The translations under genes were made by a program, and so were the position numbers. Shown here in pieces: positions 25,697-32,790 of a stretch of DNA of 50,236 nucleotides. The notes under the pieces were generated by a model, which searched no databases, was not told the origin of the DNA, and saw nothing but the letters and a program-made list of their open reading frames with translations. Within the stretch, counting starts at the first letter, position 1. Each line of letters opens with the position of its first letter. The DNA is from Bacteroidota bacterium (GTDB lineage: Bacteria; Bacteroidota; JABWAT01): positions 1 through 50,236 of the forward strand of contig JAFLBE010000032.1 in assembly GCA_017303995.1 (NCBI GenBank), read 5' to 3'.

Positions 25697-27058
25697 ATGA
25701 AACTTCTTTTGGTGGATGATGAAGTTGCCCAAAGGCAAATTCTGGCCGGATTTTTGCGAAAACAACAACTCGAAATAGTTGAGTGCAGTTCTGGTGAAGA
25801 AGCACTTGCTGCTATTCCCGGTTTTCGTCCGCACCTGGTTTGTACCGATTACCGCATGCGGGGGATGAACGGATTCGACCTGCTGAAAAAAATCAAACAA
25901 TCCTGGCCTGAAACCGATGTTCTGGTTATTACAGCTTTCGGCAATATTGAGGATGCAGTTGCCTGCATCAGGGCGGGAGCCTATCATTATGTGAGTAAGC
26001 CAGTCAATCTGGATGAACTTGTTCACCTGATCAGGCAGATTCAGTCAAAGCGCCAGACTGATCATGAAATTCAGATTTTCAAAGATCATCTTCAGGTCGC
26101 TGAATTTTCTGAAGGAATCATCGGTAACTCACCATCCATGAAAAAGGTAATGGAAATGGCCGGAAAAGTTGCGCCGACTGCAACTTCACTTTTAATCAGA
26201 GGCGAAACCGGAACCGGAAAGGGGCAACTTGCCAACTGGATTCACACTCATTCCCAACGAAAAATAGGTCGTTTTGTAGCCGTAAATTGTGGTGCTTTAC
26301 CCGAAAACCTGATCGAATCTGAACTTTTCGGACACGAAAAAGGTGCTTTTACCAGTGCTGACCGTATGCGAACCGGGAAATTTGAATTTGCAGATGGCGG
26401 AACCTTGTTTCTCGATGAGATCGGAGATTTACCTGCGCTTGCTCAGGTGAAGTTGTTGCGGGTCCTTCAGGAAAAAGTTATTGAGCGCGTTGGTGGAAAT
26501 CAACAGATCCCCGTTGATGTTAGAATCATTGCTGCAACTCATCAGAATCTGGAGCAGCTTATTCAAACCGGTAAGTTCAGAGAGGATCTTTACTACCGTC
26601 TGAATGTCATCAGTTTAGCTTTGCCACCGCTGAGAGAACGTCAGGAAGATCTTGAGCTGCTTGCCGGAAGTTTTCTGAAAAAATTTGCTGCTGAATACCG
26701 GAAGCCTGTGCCGGTTTTGTCTTCTGCTGCACTTGGGATATTACAGACCTATGAATTTCCGGGAAACATAAGAGAACTTGAAAACCTGATTCAGCGGGCA
26801 GTTTTACTTTCTGAAGGCGATCAGATTCAACCCTCTGATCTTCCGGTTACCGGTTCTGCAAAATTCAATGAACCGGTTTTTACTCAGGATGATTTTTCCC
26901 TGAACCGGCAGGTTCAGCTTCTTGAGATGTCTCTGATTTCCCGGGCTTTGGAAAAAACAAAAGGTAATCAACTTCAGGCGTCAAAACTGCTCGGGCTCTC
27001 TGAAAGAAACCTTCGGTTTAAACTTGAAAAATACAATCTCAGAAAAGATCAGAAGTAA
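25697..27058 (+). CDS. Sigma-54-dependent response regulator with a GAFTSA loop
   Basis: The 453-residue protein has a receiver domain with Asp51, an AAA+ domain with Walker A GETGTGKG (169-176) and a Fis-type HTH at the end ([29 protein letters not shown]). The sigma-54 contact loop reads GAFTSA (216-221), with Ser at the fifth position in place of Gly; the essential Phe-Thr pair is intact. It is the partner of the kinase one base upstream. A likely target is the promoter at 27242-27257, 184 bases beyond its stop. Confidence 0.93.
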   Translation: MKLLLVDDEVAQRQILAGFLRKQQLEIVECSSGEEALAAIPGFRPHLVCTDYRMRGMNGFDLLKKIKQSWPETDVLVITAFGNIEDAVACIRAGAYHYVSKPVNLDELVHLIRQIQSKRQTDHEIQIFKDHLQVAEFSEGIIGNSPSMKKVMEMAGKVAPTATSLLIRGETGTGKGQLANWIHTHSQRKIGRFVAVNCGALPENLIESELFGHEKGAFTSADRMRTGKFEFADGGTLFLDEIGDLPALAQVKLLRVLQEKVIERVGGNQQIPVDVRIIAATHQNLEQLIQTGKFREDLYYRLNVISLALPPLRERQEDLELLAGSFLKKFAAEYRKPVPVLSSAALGILQTYEFPGNIRELENLIQRAVLLSEGDQIQPSDLPVTGSAKFNEPVFTQDDFSLNRQVQLLEMSLISRALEKTKGNQLQASKLLGLSERNLRFKLEKYNLRKDQK

Positions 27059-27241
27059 CTGACTCTTTCATTTCCTCGTCATATCTGCCTTGTCCAGGTC
27101 TCTAAATCGTCATTTCTGACGATTCAGATGCTTACCAATCTTCGCATTATGATCCTTTCTGGAAAATAAAATAGATATAAATCTAATAATTACAATAGCA
27201 TAGAATGTGAATTGAGCTGGCTGTTTTTTTCCGTCTTATTG

Positions 27242-27257
27242 TGGCACACCTTTTTCA
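27242..27257 (+). promoter_or_regulatory. Candidate sigma-54 promoter of the Lys-rich exported protein
   Basis: TGGCAC is followed by ACCTT and TTTCA. The -24 half is perfect (GG at 27243-27244), and the -12 half, at the correct 10-base spacing, is TC (27255-27256) in place of GC. It lies about 70 bases before the ATG at 27313, just downstream of a sigma-54 regulator gene. Confidence 0.45.
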
Positions 27258-27312
27258 TGGTAGCTGACAGTCGAACCCTGACTTTGTAGAACTGACATTA
27301 GGGTGAAAACGG

Positions 27313-27552
27313 ATGAAAAATTTTCTTAGTCTTGTGGTTTTACTTTTGGTTTCAACGCCATTGACCTACAGCCAAACCCAACCGGCTGGCAAGAAAAAGG
27401 TAGAACCCAAAAAAGTTGAAATGAAGAAAGCTGAAATTCCAGCTCAAAAGGTAAGTAAGCCAGAAGCCAGGTTGGATAAACAAATCCCGAAAGTCGGGAA
27501 AAAATTGGTTACCAGAGCAAAGGCGACGCCTGAGAAATCGTCTAAAAAATAG
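27313..27552 (+). CDS. Small Lys-rich exported protein of unknown function
   Basis: The 79-residue protein has a signal peptide (about 1-20, MKNFLSLVVLLLVSTPLTYS). A mature part of about 59 residues is rich in Lys, Pro, Ala and Glu, with VEPKKVEMKKAEIPAQKV-like repeats and no Cys. It is expected to be disordered and strongly basic in the periplasm. I recognise no family. It has its own candidate sigma-54 promoter and its own terminator, so it is a single-gene unit. This arrangement suggests a stress- or envelope-response product of the adjacent two-component system. Confidence 0.75.
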   Translation: MKNFLSLVVLLLVSTPLTYSQTQPAGKKKVEPKKVEMKKAEIPAQKVSKPEARLDKQIPKVGKKLVTRAKATPEKSSKK

Positions 27553-27600
27553 TGAAAGCAGAACCCACTATTCTGGAAACGGAATAGTATTCTGAATAGA

Positions 27601-27631
27601 AAAAGCCGGGTCCGGGTTCCCCCGGCTTTTT
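27601..27631 (+). terminator. Intrinsic terminator after the Lys-rich gene
   Basis: AAAAGCCGGG (27601-27610) pairs perfectly with CCCGGCTTTT (27621-27630) and ends in a T run. A smaller perfect hairpin, ACTATTC/GAATAGT (27567-27588), sits between it and the stop codon. Confidence 0.85.
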
Positions 27632-27985
27632 CGCTTTATAGGGGATTGGTGACAGGTGGTAAGTTATAAGTTAAAAGTTATAAGTTACAAGAAAAAATTC
27701 CCCTCCTTCTCAAGGAGGGGTGCCGAAGGAGGGGTGGTTTGGCTGTTTTCTGAAAACTGAAGGAAGAAAAACGATCCCAGTCCAGGCACTACCCAATGAA
27801 ATCGTGACTCAGTAACCTCATCCGTCCCGATCCCGATCTTTAACCTTTTTCCTCCCATCTCCTGTCATTTCCCACTCAAATGCGATTCAATGAAACTTTA
27901 TTGCAGGATTTTGCATTGAGGTGAGTTGGAATCAACCCCTTAAACTTCTTTGAATTTTGTCAACCACTTTGTAAAGTATAATCAG
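27632..27985. repeat. Gap with tandem AAGTTATAAG units and a CCCCTCCTT/AAGGAGGGG palindrome
   Basis: A degenerate tandem tract of TAAGTTATAAGTTAAAAGTT type lies at about 27659-27690. The perfect 9-bp palindrome CCCCTCCTT-CTC-AAGGAGGGG (27700-27720) is followed by TGCCGAAGGAGGGGTGGTTT; the same composite recurs at 31415-31453. The last ~150 bases before the channel gene hold no clear promoter. Confidence 0.6.
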
Positions 27986-28852
27986 ATGTCTTTTATCCAA
28001 AATAAAACAACTCAGATCGTGAACTCAGGTCAGTTCAGGTATTTTATCCTGACGCTGATCATCATTTCAGGCATTATAGTTGGTCTTGAAACCTATCCGA
28101 CAGTTTATAACCAGTTTGCTCATATCTTTTTTGTGGTCGATCAGATCATTATTTACATTTTTCTGGGTGAACTCATTTTGAAGTTACTTTCACATGGATC
28201 GAAACCATGGGTTTATTTCCAGGATCCCTGGAATGTTTTTGATTTCATAGTTATTGCAGTTTGCTTTATTCCCAATATTGATACCCATTTTGTAACCGTT
28301 CTGCGGCTGGCCCGGATTCTAAGGGTTTTCAGAATTATTTCAATTTTACCCAAACTTCAGTTGCTGGTCAATGCACTCCTGAAAAGTATTCCGTCAATGG
28401 GTTATGTTTTTGTTTTGTTATTCCTTGTTTTTTATATCTATGCCGTCATTGGCAGCTTTATTTTTGGAAAGAATGACCCGATTCATTTCGGATCACTTCA
28501 TGCTTCCATGATTACACTTTTCAAGGTTTTAACTCTTGAGGGTTGGACGGATATCATGAACATCCAGCTTTTTGGTACTGCGAATCCGACTGCTGAATTT
28601 GTAATGAAACCCGGTTCATTTGCATCAATGGCTTATTTTGTATCATTTATTGTATTTGGTGCAATGATTATTATGAACCTGTTCATCGGTGTGATCATGA
28701 ACAGCATGCAGGAAAGTCAGGAAGATCTTAAAAAAATGCTGATGAAAAACCAAAAGCCAGATTCAGATGGTCAGGCTTTACTGAAGGAACTGGAAAGTAA
28801 AATTGATGAACTGAAGCTGGATATTCAAAAAATAAGCAAGTCATTGAAATAA
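27986..28852 (+). CDS. Single-domain voltage-gated cation channel (BacNav/CavMr type) with TLEGWTD filter
   Basis: From the ATG at 27986 the protein has 288 residues and the six-helix layout of bacterial voltage-gated channels. S4 is LRLARILRVFRIISILPKL with gating Arg at 107, 110, 113 and 116. The pore helix and filter read TLEGWTD (183-189), and S6 contains MNLFIGVIMNSM. A C-terminal heptad-like helix (about 262-287) is expected to be the tetramer coiled coil. Sodium-selective relatives have TLESW; Gly after Glu is the feature linked to Ca2+ selectivity in the native channel CavMr, so Ca2+ permeation is possible. A TTG 12 codons upstream is an unlikely start. Confidence 0.9.
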   Translation: MSFIQNKTTQIVNSGQFRYFILTLIIISGIIVGLETYPTVYNQFAHIFFVVDQIIIYIFLGELILKLLSHGSKPWVYFQDPWNVFDFIVIAVCFIPNIDTHFVTVLRLARILRVFRIISILPKLQLLVNALLKSIPSMGYVFVLLFLVFYIYAVIGSFIFGKNDPIHFGSLHASMITLFKVLTLEGWTDIMNIQLFGTANPTAEFVMKPGSFASMAYFVSFIVFGAMIIMNLFIGVIMNSMQESQEDLKKMLMKNQKPDSDGQALLKELESKIDELKLDIQKISKSLK

Positions 28853-29321
28853 GGATTCGCTTGTAATAACGTATTTCATTGTTTTTTAATCAGTGGGTGT
28901 AAATTCCGCTCTGCTTGCGCCGCCCGATGTAATACCCGCGAAGGCGGGCTAACGAAGTTCTGCGAAGCTCATCAAATATAGAAGGCATGGATCCCGGATC
29001 AAGTCCGGGATGACAACCTTATCTCCGTTTGAAATAGATACCCCGCTTCTTGTGGCGGGCTTGACCATTCAGTGATCTTGATAGGATTAGACCAAGCTAT
29101 TTTCATTTGAAACGTGTGGGACTATAAGACCATTTCTGAATTTAACCGTAAACCTGTATTTCCCAACAGCTAACCCTTCGACTCCGCTCAGGGACCGTAG
29201 CTAATAGCCAACAGCTATTTCCCATTTAACCTTAATCCTTAAACCTTTAACCTTTTACCTCCTTTACTTACCCCTGCCTTTTTCTTATTTTTCCCGCAGA
29301 TTAAAATCAAATTTCAATTCT
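28853..29321. repeat. 469-base intergenic region with several dispersed palindromes
   Basis: No gene is supported. Visible are CCCGCGAAGGCGGG near 28936, ATCCCGGATCAAGTCCGGGAT near 28990 (inverse of 12310-12330), CCCGCTTCTTGTGGCGGG near 29042, and AACCCTTCGACTCCGCTCAG near 29165. There is also a degenerate tandem tract of CCTTAATCC/TTAAACC units at about 29228-29265. Confidence 0.6.
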
Positions 29322-29903
29322 ATGCTGTATTCAAGAAAACTTGCCTTTATCAAACGGCTTTTCGGTTACCACGAAACGGTCGGACTTCGTTTTTCTTTGA
29401 TTTCCACTTTTTTTAAATTTTTTCTTCGTTATAATAAAAATGTGCCCTGGGCCGTTCATTATACATCCACAGTCGGGAATCCTGAAAACATCAAACGTGG
29501 AAAACATGTCTTCCCCGGCGATTCACCCGGTATGTACATCAATTCGAAGAACGGTATTGAAATTGGAGATTATTCCAATCTGGGTCCGAATGCCGGACTG
29601 ATTTCTGCCAATCATGATTCTATTGATCTGACGATTCATCTGAAGGGAAAACCGATCAAAATCGGCAAATTCTGCTGGGTTGGGATGGGTGCAATCATTC
29701 TTCCTGAAGTGGAACTGGGTGATTTTACTTTGGTGGCTGCCGGTGCCATTGTAACCAAATCATTTCCTGACGGATATTGTGTCATCGGCGGAAATCCTGC
29801 AAAATTTATCAAATCTCTCGATAAAGAAGCCTGCCTTGCTCATCAGAAACTTGTTGAATCAGGGCAGCATCCTGTCTTTCCGGGTTTAAATGATCCAGAA
29901 TAA
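29322..29903 (+). CDS. Left-handed beta-helix acyltransferase (hexapeptide repeat), O-acetyltransferase type
   Basis: The 193-residue protein has imperfect hexapeptide repeats from about 75 to 165 (IEIGDYSNLGPNAGLISANHD, IKIGKFCWVGMGAIILPEVELGDFTLVAAGAIVTK, then YCVIGGNPAKFIKSL). These form the beta-helix of the xenobiotic/sugar acetyltransferase group. NHD in the loop supplies the usual catalytic His. The NPAK end is typical of sugar O-acetyltransferases using acetyl-CoA. It is followed after a few bases by a flippase-like gene, pointing to decoration of a surface polysaccharide. Confidence 0.88.
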   Translation: MLYSRKLAFIKRLFGYHETVGLRFSLISTFFKFFLRYNKNVPWAVHYTSTVGNPENIKRGKHVFPGDSPGMYINSKNGIEIGDYSNLGPNAGLISANHDSIDLTIHLKGKPIKIGKFCWVGMGAIILPEVELGDFTLVAAGAIVTKSFPDGYCVIGGNPAKFIKSLDKEACLAHQKLVESGQHPVFPGLNDPE

Positions 29904-29912
29904 GGATTGACG

Positions 29913-31319
29913 GTGGTTTATCCTCTTCTCATCAGAACCTTCCGGCTGACGTTGTCGAAAACATTTCCCACGCTGGCGGTTCTTTTTACCGGTATACTTT
30001 TTTCCCATCAGCTGGATCCTTCGGTTTACGGACATTATCTCACCATCTGGGTAACGGCCGGGGTTGGAACCCTGATCAGCGTCTGGGGATTTCCATCCAT
30101 CATTCTTGCCTTCGGTACCCGTCTTTCTGAATCGGTTAGCCGGCGGATTTCACTTCACGCCATTTTGCTTACAGCCGTGTTGTCACCGGTTTTTGCCGGA
30201 ATGATGGGTTTTCTTGATCCATCCTGGCAGGTTTCCATGCTGGCGCTTCTTGCCATTTTCTTTTTCTCTCAATCGTTGTTTTACATTCAGGAATCCTGGA
30301 TGATCAGCCGGAAAGGGGAAACGTTTCTTCAGTGGTTGAATACAGGTTATGCTGTTTTATTTTTCGGTATCCATTGGGTTGTACTTCAAACAGGATTCGA
30401 TCTGTTTAACCTGATTGCTGCGCTCACCGTTCTGTCGATCACCCGGAATGCCATTTTATTTTCTGCCCGAAAAAAACAGGAGGAGGTAATTACAGAAGAC
30501 ATTCCCATTTATCAGCATTGGTTGATGTTTGGCTTGAATGATTCCTTCCAGATTCTTTCCCGCTGGCTTGATAAACTCGTTATTCTGGCGATTGCCGTCC
30601 CGGCTGATTTTGCCGTTTATTACAATGGAACCTTTGAAATCCCATTTGTGGGTTTGGTAATGAATGCAGTTGCAGCAGTGCTTACTTCGGTTATGGCTGA
30701 AAAAATTAAAGCCAATTTTCAGGCACCGGCCATCATTTTCCGGGCTTCTACGGCTTTGATGTCAGGACTCATTTTCCCCGGCGTCTGGCTTTTGTTCACC
30801 AACCGGGAGTGGCTGGTTGTGACTCTGTTCAGTTCACAGTATGAAGCTTCAGTTCTGCTTTTTGGCATTTCTGTCTGGATGATGGTATTCAGAATCGGGG
30901 CATTCAATACGTTGCTCCAGGTGAACGGACAAAGCAAAGAACTCGTTACCGGCGCCATCATTGACAATGTTTTTGTGTTGCTTCCCATGTACCCGTTGTA
31001 TCTTCTCTTCGGTCCGGCCGGACTTGCTCTGTCGATCTTAATCGGCGGAACAGCTCAGGGAATTTACATTCTTGTTAAAGGATCAAAAAAGGCAGAAATG
31101 AAATTCAGCGAAATTTTGAATTGGGGTAGACTGGGTTTCCGGTTTATGATCTCCGGATTTGTCATCGGTTTTTCGGGATGGATGTTGCTGTTTCTTGGAT
31201 TTGAAAAACTGCCGGTTTTACTGATTACCGTTTTTCTGACGGGAGTTTTGAGTTTGTGGTGGCTGAGAAAAGATTTGTCGAGATACGGCGTGGGGCTTAA
31301 AACAATGATTAATGGTTAA
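29913..31319 (+). CDS. Polysaccharide flippase-like membrane protein (MOP/Wzx type)
   Basis: The protein has about 468 residues and 12-14 hydrophobic segments with the MOP-superfamily pattern. Paired helices run through FGLNDSFQILSRWLDKLVILAIAVPADFAVYYNGTFEIPFVGLVMNAV, a motif shared by O-antigen flippases. The GTG at 29913 is chosen because AAGGA lies seven bases before it; a TTG at 29907 is the alternative. It would move lipid-linked sugar units across the inner membrane. With the acetyltransferase 9 bases upstream it forms a small surface-polysaccharide operon. No glycosyltransferase is in view. Confidence 0.85.
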   Translation: MVYPLLIRTFRLTLSKTFPTLAVLFTGILFSHQLDPSVYGHYLTIWVTAGVGTLISVWGFPSIILAFGTRLSESVSRRISLHAILLTAVLSPVFAGMMGFLDPSWQVSMLALLAIFFFSQSLFYIQESWMISRKGETFLQWLNTGYAVLFFGIHWVVLQTGFDLFNLIAALTVLSITRNAILFSARKKQEEVITEDIPIYQHWLMFGLNDSFQILSRWLDKLVILAIAVPADFAVYYNGTFEIPFVGLVMNAVAAVLTSVMAEKIKANFQAPAIIFRASTALMSGLIFPGVWLLFTNREWLVVTLFSSQYEASVLLFGISVWMMVFRIGAFNTLLQVNGQSKELVTGAIIDNVFVLLPMYPLYLLFGPAGLALSILIGGTAQGIYILVKGSKKAEMKFSEILNWGRLGFRFMISGFVIGFSGWMLLFLGFEKLPVLLITVFLTGVLSLWWLRKDLSRYGVGLKTMING

Positions 31320-31649
31320 TGGAAATTACTGGTCCCTGAGCGGAGTCGAAGTGCCCAGTAATCAAGGGATTAATGTTTACAACCCGGCCTCTGACGGGGA
31401 TGATGGTGTGGATTCCCCTCCTTTTCAAGGAGGGGTGGCGAAGCCGGGGTGGTTTGTATTGGCTACTGTTTTTGAAAACAGCCCCATCATGGGCACTTCG
31501 ACTCCGCTCAGTGACCGTGACTCTCCTAGAAAAGGAGGGGAATTTGAGTGATTAAAACCAAACAGTTGAAATTTCGATTTTAAATTAAAAAAATCGACCC
31601 TCCGCTTAGGGCTTTCTTTGTGTCTTCGCGTCTTTGCGTGCAAATTTCC
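31320..31649. repeat. Intergenic region with GGAGTCGAAGTGCCC and CCCCTCCTT palindromes
   Basis: It contains CTGAGCGGAGTCGAAGTGCC near 31335 and its inverse GGCACTTCGACTCCGCTCAG near 31492, enclosing the CCCCTCCTT-TTC-AAGGAGGGG palindrome (31415-31435) and the GGGTGGTTT composite seen at 27700. The enclosing inverted pair makes a roughly 180-base mobile-looking unit. No gene is supported. Confidence 0.6.
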
Positions 31650-32468
31650 CTACTGCCATTCTACCAGAGTTACTTTGTCGAACGGTTCATCCATGAACAT
31701 TTTTCCGAGTTCTTTAAACCTGAAATTGAGGTCGGATACAAAATACTGAAACGGTTCTGTCCGTTTTGAAACCCTGAGCAGTTTATGTTTTTCAAGGACT
31801 GATTTCACATCTTTTGCCACTTCTTCACCCGAGTCAACCAGCGTAATCGAAGAAAACACTTCCCGGTCTATGGCCGATTTTAAAAGCGGATAATGCGTGC
31901 ATCCCAAAACAAGTGTATCAATCCGTTCATTTTCGAGTGGTTTCAGATATTCCCTGATTATCAGACTTGTTGCCGGATGGGTAAACCAACCTTCTTCAAC
32001 CAGAGGAACGAACAACGGTGCAGCCTGACTGAAAACCAACATGTCGGAATTCAATTTGTGGATGGCTTTTTCATAGGCTTTTGAGTTAACAGTTCCAACC
32101 GTCCCGATCACGCCGATTCTTTTGCTTTTGGTGTAGTGAACGGCAGCTTTTGCCCCGGGATCCACAACCCCTATCACCGGCAGATGAGTTGCTTTTTTTA
32201 CTGCATCAAGGGCATGAGCTGTAGCTGTATTACAGGCAATGACAATGAGTTTGACGCCCTGAGATTCGAGGAACTTGGTGATTTGAAGGGAATAATCAAT
32301 AATGGTGGATTTTGATTTATTGCCGTATGGAACCCGGCCGGTATCGCCAAAATAAACAATGCCTTCATTGGGAAGAAGGCGTTTTATTTCCTTAACGACG
32401 GTGAGTCCGCCAATTCCGGAATCAAAAACTCCGATTGGCAGATCTGGATTGAGATGTGATAAAGTCAT
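31650..32468 (-). CDS. murI: Glutamate racemase
   Basis: The 272-residue enzyme makes D-glutamate for peptidoglycan. LPIGVFDSGIGGLTVVKEI is the family N terminus with the catalytic-site Asp and Ser. IVIACNTATAHALD carries catalytic Cys79 and LVLGCTHYPLL carries Cys190 and His192, the two-base pair used for cofactor-free racemisation. GDTGRVPYG is also conserved. The ATG at 32468 is preferred over a TTG six codons upstream. It stands alone between repeat tracts, transcribed in the same direction as the upstream glnD-like gene but with a terminator between. Confidence 0.96.
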   Translation of the reverse strand: MTLSHLNPDLPIGVFDSGIGGLTVVKEIKRLLPNEGIVYFGDTGRVPYGNKSKSTIIDYSLQITKFLESQGVKLIVIACNTATAHALDAVKKATHLPVIGVVDPGAKAAVHYTKSKRIGVIGTVGTVNSKAYEKAIHKLNSDMLVFSQAAPLFVPLVEEGWFTHPATSLIIREYLKPLENERIDTLVLGCTHYPLLKSAIDREVFSSITLVDSGEEVAKDVKSVLEKHKLLRVSKRTEPFQYFVSDLNFRFKELGKMFMDEPFDKVTLVEWQ

Positions 32469-32790
32469 GGATGCAAAAGTAGGCAAAAATTACGAATAAC
32501 AAATTGCGGATAGCAAATTACGAATTACGAATTGCGAATAGCGGATAACGGATAACGAATAACGAATTACGAATGTCATATTGAAGAAAAAAGATTGTTT
32601 TTCTGAAAATTAAAAGCCGGGAAAACCACCCCGGCTTCGCAACAATCAATCACCGTGCACTTCGCCCGAAGTCCTGGAGTATGGCGCCCTTCGATAAAAT
32701 TTTTTGCTTTGCAAAAAATCACTCAGGGTGACATGCTAAGTGACCAGTGATTCCCATTAACCATTAATCATTCACCATTAACCATTATCA
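32469..32790. repeat. Gap with degenerate tandem repeats flanking a terminator
   Basis: At about 32490-32576 there is a tandem tract of 6-8 base units of the GAATTACGAATAACGAATTGC type. At 32754-32789 there is a second tract of CCATTAACCATTAATCATT type. Between them are a GCCGGG terminator stem (32612-32637) and a CTTCGCCCGAAG-like hairpin. No gene is supported. Confidence 0.65.
32612..32637 (-). terminator. Terminator-like stem for the minus-strand glnD gene
   Basis: Read on the minus strand, AAGCCGGGG ... CCCGGCTTTT forms an 8-9 pair stem followed by T-rich sequence (TTAATTTTC), 154 bases after the glnD-like stop. Confidence 0.6.

Noticed and set aside
27977-27982. TATAAT as the promoter of the channel gene
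   Set aside because: It lies three bases before the chosen start codon, too close for a normal leader, and has no well-spaced -35.
31312-31555. Short plus-strand frames after the flippase gene
   Set aside because: Their sequence consists of dispersed palindromes and there is no ribosome binding site or domain.
32490-32576. Possible CRISPR-like tandem repeats
   Set aside because: Units are only 6-8 bases, imperfect and contiguous, with no regular unique spacers and no cas genes in the window.
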